From: Streptomyces profundus
GTDB taxonomy: Bacteria; Actinomycetota; Actinomycetes; Streptomycetales; Streptomycetaceae
Direction: 5' to 3'
NCBI RefSeq assembly: GCF_020740535.1
Contig: NZ_CP082362.1
Span: 2,790,001 to 2,854,000, forward strand
DNA length: 64,000 bases
Below, in pieces: positions 39,105-47,631 of this stretch. A program made the position numbers and the translations under genes. Within the stretch, counting starts at the first letter, position 1; every line of letters begins with the position of its first letter. The notes under the pieces are model-generated. The model worked only from the letters and a program-made list of their open reading frames with translations. It did not search any database and was not told the origin of the DNA.

Positions 39105-39245
39105 CTGTCGGTCACAGGAATCGTGGCGCGTACGGATCGCGATAAACCCGGTGCGACCGCATGGCTGAGGCGGTGGCCCGGGTTGGGGCCACCGCCTCGG
39201 CGGGTGAGGTGGGCCACCGGGCGACCGGCGGCCTGGGGGCGGCTC

Positions 39246-39497
39246 TCACGCCCCCTCGTCCGGCTCGTCCGCGCCCCGGTGGACGTGGAGTTCGCCGTTC
39301 ATCACGGTGAAGACGCTGGCGTGGTCGGTGGCCAGGTTGGTCTGCGTCGGGCCCGGCGCCTGGGCCGGCCGCTCGTTCGGCTGTTCGGCCGGCTGTTCGG
39401 TCCGGGTCTCGATCGTGTTGCCATGGCCGGCCACCACGGGGCCCGTGGCGTTGCCGCCGATGTGGACCGAGTAGCTGTCGTCGCCTGCCGCTGTCAT
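39246..39497 (-). CDS. 83-residue protein sharing end motifs with STAND ATPase and cyclase-like protein; possible adaptor
   Basis: A small hydrophilic protein without enzymatic motifs. Residues 11-30 (VHIGGNATGPVVAGHGNTIE) match residues 19-38 of the STAND ATPase upstream (LGVGGDATGTFIAGDHNVVI): both have G-G-x-A-T-G-x3-A-G-x2-N. Residues 60-73 (ASVFTVMNGELHVH) resemble the C-terminus of the cyclase-like protein at 43399 (GTVNATQQGVQHIH). The middle is a Pro/Glu/Gln linker. Short Gly/Asn-rich beta-arch motifs at protein ends are known as amyloid-like signalling motifs in bacterial NLR/STAND systems, so an adaptor role is plausible but inferred. It is the last gene of the STAND transcript, 48 bp after it. 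Confidence 0.7.
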   Translation of the reverse strand: MTAAGDDSYSVHIGGNATGPVVAGHGNTIETRTEQPAEQPNERPAQAPGPTQTNLATDHASVFTVMNGELHVHRGADEPDEGA

Positions 39498-39545
39498 CGA
39501 GGCCCCTTCGTCAAGTCTTCGAGAAGACGGTGGTGGTGCGGCGGG

Positions 39546-42125
39546 TCAGGCGTAGGACAACCGGGTCCACTGCTCGTCGCCGCAGTTGTAACACTCGTAG
39601 AGATCGCTCGGCGGCACGTACACGTTGACGGCGGCCGTCTCGCCGTCCGCCGCGATGTCGATGGTGAGGTCGGCGTTGAAGACCACCGTCCCACAGGTGT
39701 CGTCCTCGATGTCGAGGACGGGCATGGTCCCCTGGAAGTCGCCGCCGGAACCGCTGACCTCGATGGTGGTGAGCCCGTCGCAGTGGTCCAGCACCTGCCA
39801 GCGGTAGGCGCCGGAGCCGGCCGCGACGATCCGCACCATGTACCCGTCCGCGTCCTGCCAGGTCCCGGCCAGGTCCTCGGGGTCGGGCGGGGGTTCGGTG
39901 GGCTCCTCGGGTTCGGGGGCCTCGGTCGGCTCGGTGATCGGGTCGTCGTCGGTCCCGCCCAAGCCGCCCGTGCCGCCGTCGGTGCCTCCGGTGCTTCCGT
40001 CGGTGCTTCCGTCGGTGCCGGACGAGCTGCCGGCGACCGAGGTGTCGGAGGACCCCGTCGTCTCGTTCGGGCCGTCGTCCGACGCGCGTTGCACCAGGAC
40101 CACGCCGAGGGTCAGGGCGGTGAGCGCGGCCACCGAGGTCACCAGCAGGGCGCCCGTCGACAGTCCGCCGCCGCCGGCGGCGCCGCCCGCCGTGGTGGCG
40201 GCGCTGGAGAGGCCGCCGTCCGGGAGGCCGAAGGCCGAAGCGCCGCCGTCCGGGGCGCCGGTGGCCGGGGCGGCGGCGGCCGAGCCGTCCGGGGGCGGGC
40301 CGGTGGGGGGCCAGTTCCAGAGCGCGGACTGGCCGAGCTCGGCGACCGGCTCCGGCACGACGTCGCTGGCCAGCTGCGACATGTGCTCGACCACCTCGGC
40401 GTCCGAAGCCCCCGAGAAGTCCGGCGCTGCGGAGGCGTCCGGCGCCGCGGAGAAGTCCGGCGGCTCGGGCGCGGGCGGCGCCTCCGGCGGCGGGGGCACA
40501 TCGGCGACCGTGGGCAGGTCGGAGAGCGGCGGGGGACCCTCGGGCGGCGGGGGCAGGTCCGGCGGTGGGGGCAGGTCGCCGGCGAGGGAGCCGCCGGGCG
40601 GCTCCGCCTGGCCCAACGCGTCCGCGCCGTCCCCGTGTTCGGCCACCCCCGGCTCCGCGCCCGGCTGCTGCGCCTGGGCCGCCGCCCCCGCCCCCTCGGG
40701 CGACTCGCCCAACTCCCGCCAGAGCAGCACGGCCTGCGTCATCAGCACGCCCGAGATGACCCGCTGCCCGATCAACAGCGTCCGGACGGCCTCCTCATGG
40801 GTGAAGAAGGCGATCGCCGAACGGTCCCCCGTCGTCCGGGCGGCCGACCAGCCACGGCCCAACAGCCGTCCCCACAGCCCGAAGCGCAGCCCCCTGGCCA
40901 TCGCCGGCGAGGCGGCCCGCGCGACGGCGACCGCCAGATCCGCACGCCCCGCCCACACCGCCAGCTGCGTCACGGCCTCCAACGCCCGCCCGTGCGCGGC
41001 CACTTCCTCGGGCGCCGTCCCCGGCTCCGCCGCCCAGGCGGCGAAGTGCTCACTCAGCCGGTCGACGGGGAACGGGACGGGAAGCCGCACCCGCAGCGCC
41101 GGCAGCACATCCGAGACGCAGCGGAAGCCCGCGTCACTCGCCACGACCAGGCCGAGGTCGGCCAGGCCCTCGCAGAGCGCCACCGGATCGGGAGCGCCGG
41201 TCAACGCGCCCACATGCGTGGGGGCGACCACGGCGTCGCCCAGCGAGGCCAGCAGATGGAGCGCGGCGGTCGCGGTGGGGTCCAGGGCGTCGAAGAGCAG
41301 CGGCAGCAGCTCGGCGACATCGCCAGGGCGGGGCAGCCTGGCCTCGCCCGAAGGGTCGAGCCGGGCAAGACCGGTGGCGCGGAGCAGCGGCAGCGGCCGG
41401 CCGAGCGCGGCCCGCCACAGCCGCTCGGCGGCCTGCCGTTCGTCCGGCGTCAACGCGCGCCGCAGCTCCCTGGCGACCAGGTCGAGGGCCGACTCCCGAT
41501 CCAGCCCTGCCAGTTCGATGGCGGTCCCCTCGCCCCACAGCGAACGGGCCTCGCCGGCCAGCACCAGCGTCGCGTCGGGCAGCGCGTTGGCCAGCGCGGC
41601 CACCCGTTCGGCGGTCAGCTCCGCGTCGTCGAGATAGACGGTCACCCGCACCTCGGCCATCAGCCGGCGGAGTTCGGCGCGCGAGGGCGCGTAGTCCTCG
41701 GAGCGGTAGCAGCTCTCGAAGACCTCCTGAGCCAGGTCGTCCGGCTCGCGGCTGGCCGCGGTGAGGAACACCACCCCGTCGGCCCCCGGCGGCAGCCGGT
41801 GCGCCGCGTGCCGCAGCAGGGTGCTCTTGCCGACGCCGGCCGGCCCCCACAGCTGGACCACCCCGCCGGCCGCGACCGCCCGGCCGAGCGCGGTCAACGC
41901 CTCGCCACGGCCCAGGGGTTCGAGCGGCCGGCGCGGGAGCAGCGCGACCCGCTCCCTGCGGGTCGGGCGCGGCGTGGCGCGGGCCAGGGTGACGTTCGAA
42001 CGGTGCGCGTTGATCACCACGTTGTGGTCGCCGGCGATGAACGTGCCCGTCGCGTCCCCGCCGACGCCGAGCCGGCGGCCCGCCGCCGGCTCGGGCGAGG
42101 CGCCGCCCTCCTCGGAATCCGTCAT
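39546..42125 (-). CDS. STAND-type P-loop ATPase with N-terminal beta-arch-like motif and membrane anchor
   Basis: An 859-residue protein. Residues 1-45 carry the motif shared with the 83-residue protein. The P-loop is LWGPAGVGKSTLLRHAA (about 92-108), then VTVYLDDAELTAERVAALAN as the Walker B region, with helical winged-helix and arm sections to about residue 470. A Pro-rich stretch of about 150 residues (DLPPPPDLPPPP and similar) and one membrane helix (ALLVTSVAALTALTLGVVLV) follow. An outer domain with Thr/Gly/Ser repeats and a Cys-rich beta domain (DHCDGL, DDTCGT, ECYNCGDEQW) ends it. The layout suggests an outside sensor, an inside switch and a homotypic signalling tail. ATG 42125 follows GGAGC. 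STAND ATPases oligomerise on sensing a trigger, often in immunity. Confidence 0.82.
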   Translation of the reverse strand: MTDSEEGGASPEPAAGRRLGVGGDATGTFIAGDHNVVINAHRSNVTLARATPRPTRRERVALLPRRPLEPLGRGEALTALGRAVAAGGVVQLWGPAGVGKSTLLRHAAHRLPPGADGVVFLTAASREPDDLAQEVFESCYRSEDYAPSRAELRRLMAEVRVTVYLDDAELTAERVAALANALPDATLVLAGEARSLWGEGTAIELAGLDRESALDLVARELRRALTPDERQAAERLWRAALGRPLPLLRATGLARLDPSGEARLPRPGDVAELLPLLFDALDPTATAALHLLASLGDAVVAPTHVGALTGAPDPVALCEGLADLGLVVASDAGFRCVSDVLPALRVRLPVPFPVDRLSEHFAAWAAEPGTAPEEVAAHGRALEAVTQLAVWAGRADLAVAVARAASPAMARGLRFGLWGRLLGRGWSAARTTGDRSAIAFFTHEEAVRTLLIGQRVISGVLMTQAVLLWRELGESPEGAGAAAQAQQPGAEPGVAEHGDGADALGQAEPPGGSLAGDLPPPPDLPPPPEGPPPLSDLPTVADVPPPPEAPPAPEPPDFSAAPDASAAPDFSGASDAEVVEHMSQLASDVVPEPVAELGQSALWNWPPTGPPPDGSAAAAPATGAPDGGASAFGLPDGGLSSAATTAGGAAGGGGLSTGALLVTSVAALTALTLGVVLVQRASDDGPNETTGSSDTSVAGSSSGTDGSTDGSTGGTDGGTGGLGGTDDDPITEPTEAPEPEEPTEPPPDPEDLAGTWQDADGYMVRIVAAGSGAYRWQVLDHCDGLTTIEVSGSGGDFQGTMPVLDIEDDTCGTVVFNADLTIDIAADGETAAVNVYVPPSDLYECYNCGDEQWTRLSYA

Positions 42126-42406
42126 CGTCCGCTCCTTCCGACCGCGCGTCCCCCGTGACCGTTCCCCCGACCCCAACCGCACCACAACGGCCACGCGTTG
42201 ATCCGTGCGCGGCGCGATGCTCCCCCCGAAGGACCCCCGGGCCAGCGCCCCGGCCGGGGCGAGGCCATGGGGCTCGGCATCGCGCACGCCCACGGTGTGC
42301 CCCACGCTAGTGAGCGAACGCGGTCCTCACCCCATCAGATGACGGTTTTCGCGCAACTACTTCACCGTTCGCCGCCGTTCGCCGCCGTTTCACGAACGTC
42401 GGCGAC
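42126..42406. other. Intergenic region between STAND and Crp genes
   Basis: About 280 bp upstream of the STAND gene. A small repeat of GTTCGCCGCC lies near 42366-42390. No gene is recognised. It should contain the STAND operon promoter. Confidence 0.4.
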
Positions 42407-43102
42407 TCAGCCGGCGACGGCGATGCGGCGCAGCAGCGCCAGGTCCTCGATCCGGATCGAGCGGTAGCCGGTGGAGACCACGCCCGACTCGCGCAGCCCG
42501 CGCAGCGCCCGGTGCACCGACGGCTCGGCCGCCGCGGCCAGGGTGGCCAACTCCGGTTGGGTGATGGGCCAACGGATCTCCACGCCGCGTCCGCGCGGCT
42601 CCCCGTAGGTGCCGGCGATCTGGTTGAGCACCCGGGCCAGCCGGGTGGTGACATCGCAGCCGGTGAGGTCGATACGGTGCGCGGTGGCCGCGCGCAGCTT
42701 GCGGACCACGGCCACGTTGACCGCCCGCGCCACCGCCGGCCGGTCCCGCATGGCCGCCTGGAACTCGGCCTGGTTGACGCGGCGGGCCACGACGGGGCCG
42801 CAGGTGGTGACGGTGGCCGACCGGGGGCTGTCGTCCAACGCGGCCAGCTCGCCCACCAGATCGCCGCCCATCCGCACCGCCAGCAGCGCCTCCCTGCCGT
42901 CCCCGGCCCGCCCGGTCGCCTTGACGATGCCGTCCAACAGCAGCAGTACGAAACTGGTTCGTTCACCTTCCCGCATCAGCACCCGCGCCGGGCGGTAGCC
43001 GATCTGCACACCCAGGTCGAGGAGTTGGGCGCGGGCCGGCTCGGCGACCCCGCCGAGCAGCGTGGTCGCCGGCCAGTTCCGCGCGCCTGATCCGTCCGTC
43101 AT
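42407..43102 (-). CDS. Crp/Fnr-family transcriptional regulator
   Basis: A 231-residue protein. The cyclic-nucleotide-binding beta barrel is at about 20-130 (VLMREGERTSFVLLLLDGIV; VRMGGDLVGELAALDDSPRS) and the Crp winged helix at about 150-225 (RWPITQPELATLAAAAEPSV then HRALRGLRESG). The phosphate-binding cassette reads GDLVGELAALDDSPRSATV, close to the GE(L)x...RSA pattern of nucleotide binders, so ligand binding is plausible. ATG 43102 follows AAGGAG. It is divergent from a cyclase-like gene and upstream of the STAND operon in the same direction, so it may control either. Confidence 0.9.
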   Translation of the reverse strand: MTDGSGARNWPATTLLGGVAEPARAQLLDLGVQIGYRPARVLMREGERTSFVLLLLDGIVKATGRAGDGREALLAVRMGGDLVGELAALDDSPRSATVTTCGPVVARRVNQAEFQAAMRDRPAVARAVNVAVVRKLRAATAHRIDLTGCDVTTRLARVLNQIAGTYGEPRGRGVEIRWPITQPELATLAAAAEPSVHRALRGLRESGVVSTGYRSIRIEDLALLRRIAVAG

Positions 43103-43398
43103 GCCGGTCTCCTTCCCTCCCCTTCCCACGGCTTTCCCGAACTTCCCCGAACTCCCCCGACGACCGCCCGCCGTCCACGGATGCGAGACGTTGGGGCGGA
43201 ATGGGTGTCGGGTCTGTCGAATCGCCCCGTCCTGGGCACACTAGGACATGGGCGACGCGGCCCCCGGCAGTGCCGCCGGCCGACAGCCCGCCGACCCCGC
43301 TCGTCAACCCCGCTCGTCAACCCCGCTGTCGGAGACTCGTGTTGGCGACAGGAGTCGACGATGTGCGGGGCAGACCCGCGACCGTTCAGGGAGGTCCA

Positions 43399-44133
43399 TT
43401 GAACCAGTGGGAGTACCGGGCCGTGCTGGCCGTCGACATCGAGCGTTCGTCGGGCCGGGGCAACGTTCCACAGCAGCGGATCAGGGACGCGCTGTTCGGC
43501 GCGCTGCACTCGTCCGTCGAGGCCAGCGGCGTCGACTGGGCGGCGTGCCACCGCCACGACCTGGGCGACGGGCTGCGGCTGACGCTGCCGTCCGGGGTGT
43601 GGAAGCCCCGGCTGATCCATCCGCTGGTGCCCACGCTGGCGCGCCGGTTGCGGGAGCACAACGAGGGGGCCGAGCCCAACCAGCGGGTCAGGGTGCGCGC
43701 CGCGCTGCACGCCGGCGATGTGCGGCTGGGCGCGGAAGGCGAGGTCACCGGGCGCCCGTTGGAGGTGCTCAGCCGGATGCTGGACGCGGCGCAGCTGCGC
43801 GCCGCGCTGGTCGCGGCGCGGCAGGAGCTGACCGTGGCGCTGATGGTGTCCCAGCACTTCCACGAGGAGACCGTGCCGCACGGCTATCCGGGGATCGCCT
43901 CGGACTCCTTCCACCCGGTCACGCTCCAGGAGAAGGAACTCACCGCCCCCGCCTGGCTGCACCTCCCCGGCGCCCCGCCCGGCCCGCCGCCCGGCGCGGC
44001 CGACCAGGACGGGCCCCCGCCCGCCGAACGCCCGGCGGGCCAGGCCCGGATGATCAACCTGGCCCTGGGCAACGGCACGGTCAACGCGACCCAGCAGGGC
44101 GTGCAACACATCCATCTGCCGCGCAGGGACTGA
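43399..44133 (+). CDS. Class III nucleotidyl-cyclase-like protein with C-terminal beta-arch-like motif
   Basis: A 244-residue protein from TTG 43399 (GGGAGG four bases before it). The cyclase-like fold shows AVLAVDIERSSGRGNVPQQR with the first metal Asp, CHRHDLGDGLRLTLP with the second, RVRAALHAGDVRLGAEGEVT and then GRPLEVLSRMLDAA. The Asn/Arg transition-state residues of true cyclases are not evident after GRPLEV, so activity is uncertain. A Pro-rich linker follows, and the last 20 residues (GTVNATQQGVQHIHLPRRD) resemble the C-terminal motif of the 83-residue protein at 39246. This fits an effector recruited through a short signalling motif. It is divergent from the Crp regulator. Confidence 0.75.
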   Translation: MNQWEYRAVLAVDIERSSGRGNVPQQRIRDALFGALHSSVEASGVDWAACHRHDLGDGLRLTLPSGVWKPRLIHPLVPTLARRLREHNEGAEPNQRVRVRAALHAGDVRLGAEGEVTGRPLEVLSRMLDAAQLRAALVAARQELTVALMVSQHFHEETVPHGYPGIASDSFHPVTLQEKELTAPAWLHLPGAPPGPPPGAADQDGPPPAERPAGQARMINLALGNGTVNATQQGVQHIHLPRRD

Positions 44134-44388
44134 CCGCTGGCGCGGTGGAACGGTGGAAGAAGCGGGGCCGGCCGTGGGGCTGGGACGGGCTGGGAGAGCG
44201 CGACTTTTACATCGATGAACACGAGAATGGCAACCCCCCTGATGTCTGGAAGATCAGCGCCCGCGCTGCCACCGTGCTGAGGGTGACGCGGTGCGCGTGG
44301 GGCGCCTCCCAGGGACGGGGCCCCCGACGCCGTCTCCGCCGACCAACCCCAGACCCCCCACGGAAAGTTAGGCAGGGACGAAACCTCC
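44134..44388. other. Intergenic region upstream of the secreted propeller gene
   Basis: About 255 bp. No convincing gene. AGGGACG precedes the ATG of the downstream gene. Confidence 0.4.
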
Positions 44389-45690
44389 ATGAGCCGAACA
44401 TCGTCGCGCTTGGCCAGACGTTCGACGCTGCTGGGCGTCGGCGTGCTGCTGGCCGCGCTGCTGGGCACCCCGGCGGCCAGTGCCACGTTCACCAAAACCG
44501 AAGCCGGAACCGGAACCGGAACCGCAGCCGAAGCCGGGACAGGGGCCGCCGCCCAGGCCACCGTGGCCGAGGACGCCAGGGAGGCCATCGAATCCGGCGT
44601 GGCGGTACCGGCCGCGAACGGCACCCCGCTCCGGGACGACACCGGCCTCTACCCGCGCGCCATCCGCCTGGAGCACAACGGCGACGCCAACGGCCGCGTC
44701 CTGGCCGCCGTCGTCACCTTCCAGGAGAACAACGGCCTCGGCGCCATCCACGAGTCGACCGACAACGGCCAGACGTTCCAGCAGGTCGGCACGGTCGCCG
44801 ACCCGGACTCCGCCGCCGGCCAGGGCCTCTGCTGCGCCACGCTCTACGAACTCCCGCAGGACGTCGGCGCGTTGCCGGCCGGCACCCTGCTCTGGGCCTC
44901 GTCGGCGGGCCAGGACGAGGCCGACCGGCGGATGGCGCTGCGCATCTGGGCCAGCCAGGACATCGGCCGCAGCTGGTCGTACCTGTCGAGCTGCGCGGTG
45001 GCCAGCGGGACCGGCGGGCTGTGGGAACCGGAGTTCTCCGTGGCCGCCGACGGCGCGCTGGTCTGCCACTACGCGGACGAGACCGATCCGGCGCACAACC
45101 AGAAGCTGGCCGCGGCCCGCAGCTATGACGGCGTCAACTGGGTCGACCGCCAGAACACCGTGGCCAGCTCCTGGGAGCCGGACCGCCCCGGGATGCCGGT
45201 GGTCCGCAAGCTGCCCAGCGGCGAGTACTTCATGATCTTCGAGATCTGCAACCCGGGCGGTCAGTACCAGTGCGTGGTGCACTACCGCACCTCGCCCGAC
45301 GGCTGGAACTGGGGCGACCCGACCCACCTCGGCTTCCGTCCGGAGACGGCGAACGGCACCTACCTGCGGGCCGCGCCCACCGTGGCCTGGTCCCCCGCGC
45401 CCGACGGCAACCCGAACGGCCAGCTGGTGATCGTCGGCCAGATGGCGCTCGACGCCGACGGCGGCACATCGGCCGACAACGGGCGGATCGTGCTGGTCAA
45501 CAACGACAACGGCGCGGGCCCCTGGCGGGCCGCACCCGCGCCCGTCCAGGTGCCGGACGCCGTGCCCAACTACTGCCCCAACTACAGTTCCCCGCTGCTG
45601 CCCTCGGCCGACGGCCGGGAGCTGTTCATGATCGCGACGGACTGGGACGGGGACGTCTGCAAGCCGTACTACGCCACCGGGACGCTCTGA
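44389..45690 (+). CDS. Secreted sialidase-fold (BNR, GH93-like) glycoside hydrolase
   Basis: A 433-residue exported protein. Signal peptide: RRSTLLGVGVLLAALLGTPA, cleaved after ASA. A Thr/Gly/Ala-rich linker (EAGTGTGTAAEAGTGAA) leads to a propeller with Asp-box-like turns: HESTDNGQTFQQVG, ASQDIGRSWSYLSS, RSYDGVNWVDR, RTSPDGWNWGD. Acidic residues in LWEPEFSVAADG and the YLRAAPTVAWSP strand fit the GH93 exo-arabinanase/BNR group. It should cleave extracellular polysaccharide, perhaps arabinan. It ends in a strong terminator and has no obvious operon partners. Confidence 0.82.
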   Translation: MSRTSSRLARRSTLLGVGVLLAALLGTPAASATFTKTEAGTGTGTAAEAGTGAAAQATVAEDAREAIESGVAVPAANGTPLRDDTGLYPRAIRLEHNGDANGRVLAAVVTFQENNGLGAIHESTDNGQTFQQVGTVADPDSAAGQGLCCATLYELPQDVGALPAGTLLWASSAGQDEADRRMALRIWASQDIGRSWSYLSSCAVASGTGGLWEPEFSVAADGALVCHYADETDPAHNQKLAAARSYDGVNWVDRQNTVASSWEPDRPGMPVVRKLPSGEYFMIFEICNPGGQYQCVVHYRTSPDGWNWGDPTHLGFRPETANGTYLRAAPTVAWSPAPDGNPNGQLVIVGQMALDADGGTSADNGRIVLVNNDNGAGPWRAAPAPVQVPDAVPNYCPNYSSPLLPSADGRELFMIATDWDGDVCKPYYATGTL

Positions 45691-45702
45691 CCCCGCGTCC
45701 CA

Positions 45703-45732
45703 GGGGCCGGGCGCGCCGCCGCGCCCGGCCCC
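45703..45732. terminator. Hairpin between convergent genes
   Basis: Perfect 12-bp arms GGGGCCGGGCGC (45703-45714) and GCGCCCGGCCCC (45721-45732), 6-base loop, serving the glycosidase gene and possibly the convergent XRE gene. Confidence 0.8.
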
Positions 45733-45751
45733 CCTGCCCAGGGGAACCCGT

Positions 45752-46639
45752 TCAGCGGATGGGCGCCGGGGCGTGCCAACTGGCCAGCATCGCGAGGGAC
45801 TTCTCGGTGCGGGAGCCGGGTTCGACGTTGTAGACGCAGAGCGTCTGCTCGCTGTCGCCCGGCACCAGGAAGGACTCGTAGGAGAAGCTCAGCTCGCCGG
45901 CCAGCGGATGGTGGTAGGTCTTGCTGCCATGGGTGCGGCGCACCACCCGGTGGTCGTTCCACCAGGTGGTGAACTCGGGGCAGCCCAACGTGAGTTCGCC
46001 GATGAGATCGGCGAGGAGCCGATCCTGCGGGTAGCGTCCGGCCTCCAGCCTGAGCATCGCCACGGTCTCGGACGCCAGCAGCTCCCAGTCCCCGACCGTG
46101 GCCCGCGCCGACGGGTCCAGCAGGTAGTAACGAGCGACGTTGCGGCGGTTGGCCGGCAGCGCGTCGAAGTCCGTCAGCACCGCCCTGGCCAGCGCGTTGG
46201 CGGCCAGCACATCGGTGCGGCGGCCCAGCACAAAGGCCGGCACCCGCTCCAGCGTCTCCAGCATCAGCCGCACGCCGGGGCGCACGCGCTGTGGCGCGGT
46301 GGGCGCGCGGCGCGGCCGGTGGCGGGAGAGCAGGTCGGCGAGATGCTCCCGTTCGGCGGCGTCGAGATGGAGCGCGCCGGCCAGCGCCTCCCGCACCTCG
46401 GGCGACGGGTTGCGGGCGCGGCCCTGTTCGAGCCGGGTGTAGTACTCGGTGCTCACCCCGGCCAGCCGGGCCACCTCGTCCCGACGCAGCCCCGGCACCC
46501 GACGGATCCGGCCGTCGGCGGGCAGCCCGGCCCGTTCGGGGGTGATCCTGGCCCTGCGGGAGCGCAGGAAGTCGGCGATCCCGACGCGGACGCCCTGGGC
46601 CGCGCCGGTTCCGTTCCCGCCTCGCGTCTCGTCCGCCAT
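45752..46639 (-). CDS. XRE-family regulator with MmyB-like ligand domain
   Basis: A 295-residue protein. Helix-turn-helix at about 20-85 (RVPGLRRDEVARLAGVSTEY, YTRLEQGRARNPSPEVREAL), then an MmyB/PAS-like domain (LGRRTDVLAANALARAVLTD; LAGELSFSYESFLVPGDSEQ). This type is commonly divergent from a short-chain dehydrogenase in Streptomyces, and that is the arrangement here. It probably represses the SDR gene until a small molecule binds. The ATG at 46639 has only GGAA nearby; the frame extending further upstream overlaps the SDR promoter and is rejected. Confidence 0.9.
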   Translation of the reverse strand: MADETRGGNGTGAAQGVRVGIADFLRSRRARITPERAGLPADGRIRRVPGLRRDEVARLAGVSTEYYTRLEQGRARNPSPEVREALAGALHLDAAEREHLADLLSRHRPRRAPTAPQRVRPGVRLMLETLERVPAFVLGRRTDVLAANALARAVLTDFDALPANRRNVARYYLLDPSARATVGDWELLASETVAMLRLEAGRYPQDRLLADLIGELTLGCPEFTTWWNDHRVVRRTHGSKTYHHPLAGELSFSYESFLVPGDSEQTLCVYNVEPGSRTEKSLAMLASWHAPAPIR

Positions 46640-46824
46640 GGTTCCAGTGTGCGCGAACCGGGCGCGGCGCGGCGGGCCCAGGGTGGTCCTGCCGGTACCT
46701 GCCTGGTCAGGGTCCGCTGAGGCGCTCGGGGGCGGGCCCGCCGGTGGTGTGCTGGATGGGCGGGCCGAGGCGTCTCCCGCCGGGCCCGCCCACCCAGCAT
46801 CCACGTATCGGAAAGGGGCACACC

Positions 46825-47631
46825 GTGTCCTCAACCACCTCAGCCACCTCAACAACCTCAGCGGCCGTCTCCCAGCAGCCGCTGGCGGGCCGGGTCGCCG
46901 TGATCACCGGCGCGTCCAGCGGCATCGGCGCCGCCTCGGCCGAACACCTGGCGGGCCTTGGCGCCAGCGTCGCGCTGCTGGCCCGCCGCGCCGACCGGCT
47001 CGACGCGTTGGTCGAGCGCGTCCAGGGGAAGGGCGGCACCGCGCTGGCCCTCGCCGTGGACGCCACGGACCGGGCGGCGGTGTCCGTGGCGGCGGACCAG
47101 GTGGCCGCCGAACTCGGCAACGCCGACCTGGTGTTCAACAACGCCGGCGTGATGCTGGCCGCGCCCGTCGAGGAGGTCGCCAGCGACCAGTGGCAGCGTC
47201 AGATCGACCTCAACATCACGGGGCTGATGAACATCGTCGGCGCCTTCACCCCGCACCTGCTGCGGGCGGCGGCGGAACGGGGCGTCGCCGACCTGATCAA
47301 CACCTCGTCCATCGCCGCCCAGAACGTGTTCCCCAAGTTCGCCGTCTACTCGGCGAGCAAGGCGTTCGTCACCCATCTCTCCCGCCATCTCCGCGCGGAG
47401 CTCGGCCCGCGGGACGTGCGGGTCGCCGCGCTCGAACCCGGCATCGTGGAGACCGAGTTGCAGGGCCATGTGACCGATCAGGGCGCCCTCGACTGGTTGG
47501 CCGGGACGCGGGAGACGATGGAGTGGCTCACCGCCGACGACATCGCCACCACCGTCGGCTTCCTGGCGTCGCTGCCGCCGCGCGTCAACATCCAGCAGCT
47601 CACCGTGATGCCGACCGGTCAGGCTGGCTGA
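46825..47631 (+). CDS. Short-chain dehydrogenase/reductase (SDR)
   Basis: A 268-residue classical SDR: cofactor motif TGASSGIGAA (about residues 28-37), NNAG (NNAGVMLAAP), catalytic YSASK (YSASKAFVTHLSRHL) and the Ser in INTSSIAAQN. It should oxidise or reduce an alcohol/carbonyl with NADP(H). The GTG start at 46825 follows AAAGGGG; residues 1-18 are Ser/Thr repeats (SSTTSATSTTSAA). The gene is divergent from the XRE/MmyB regulator, and its 3' end overlaps the convergent hydrolase gene by 32 bp. Confidence 0.92.
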   Translation: MSSTTSATSTTSAAVSQQPLAGRVAVITGASSGIGAASAEHLAGLGASVALLARRADRLDALVERVQGKGGTALALAVDATDRAAVSVAADQVAAELGNADLVFNNAGVMLAAPVEEVASDQWQRQIDLNITGLMNIVGAFTPHLLRAAAERGVADLINTSSIAAQNVFPKFAVYSASKAFVTHLSRHLRAELGPRDVRVAALEPGIVETELQGHVTDQGALDWLAGTRETMEWLTADDIATTVGFLASLPPRVNIQQLTVMPTGQAG

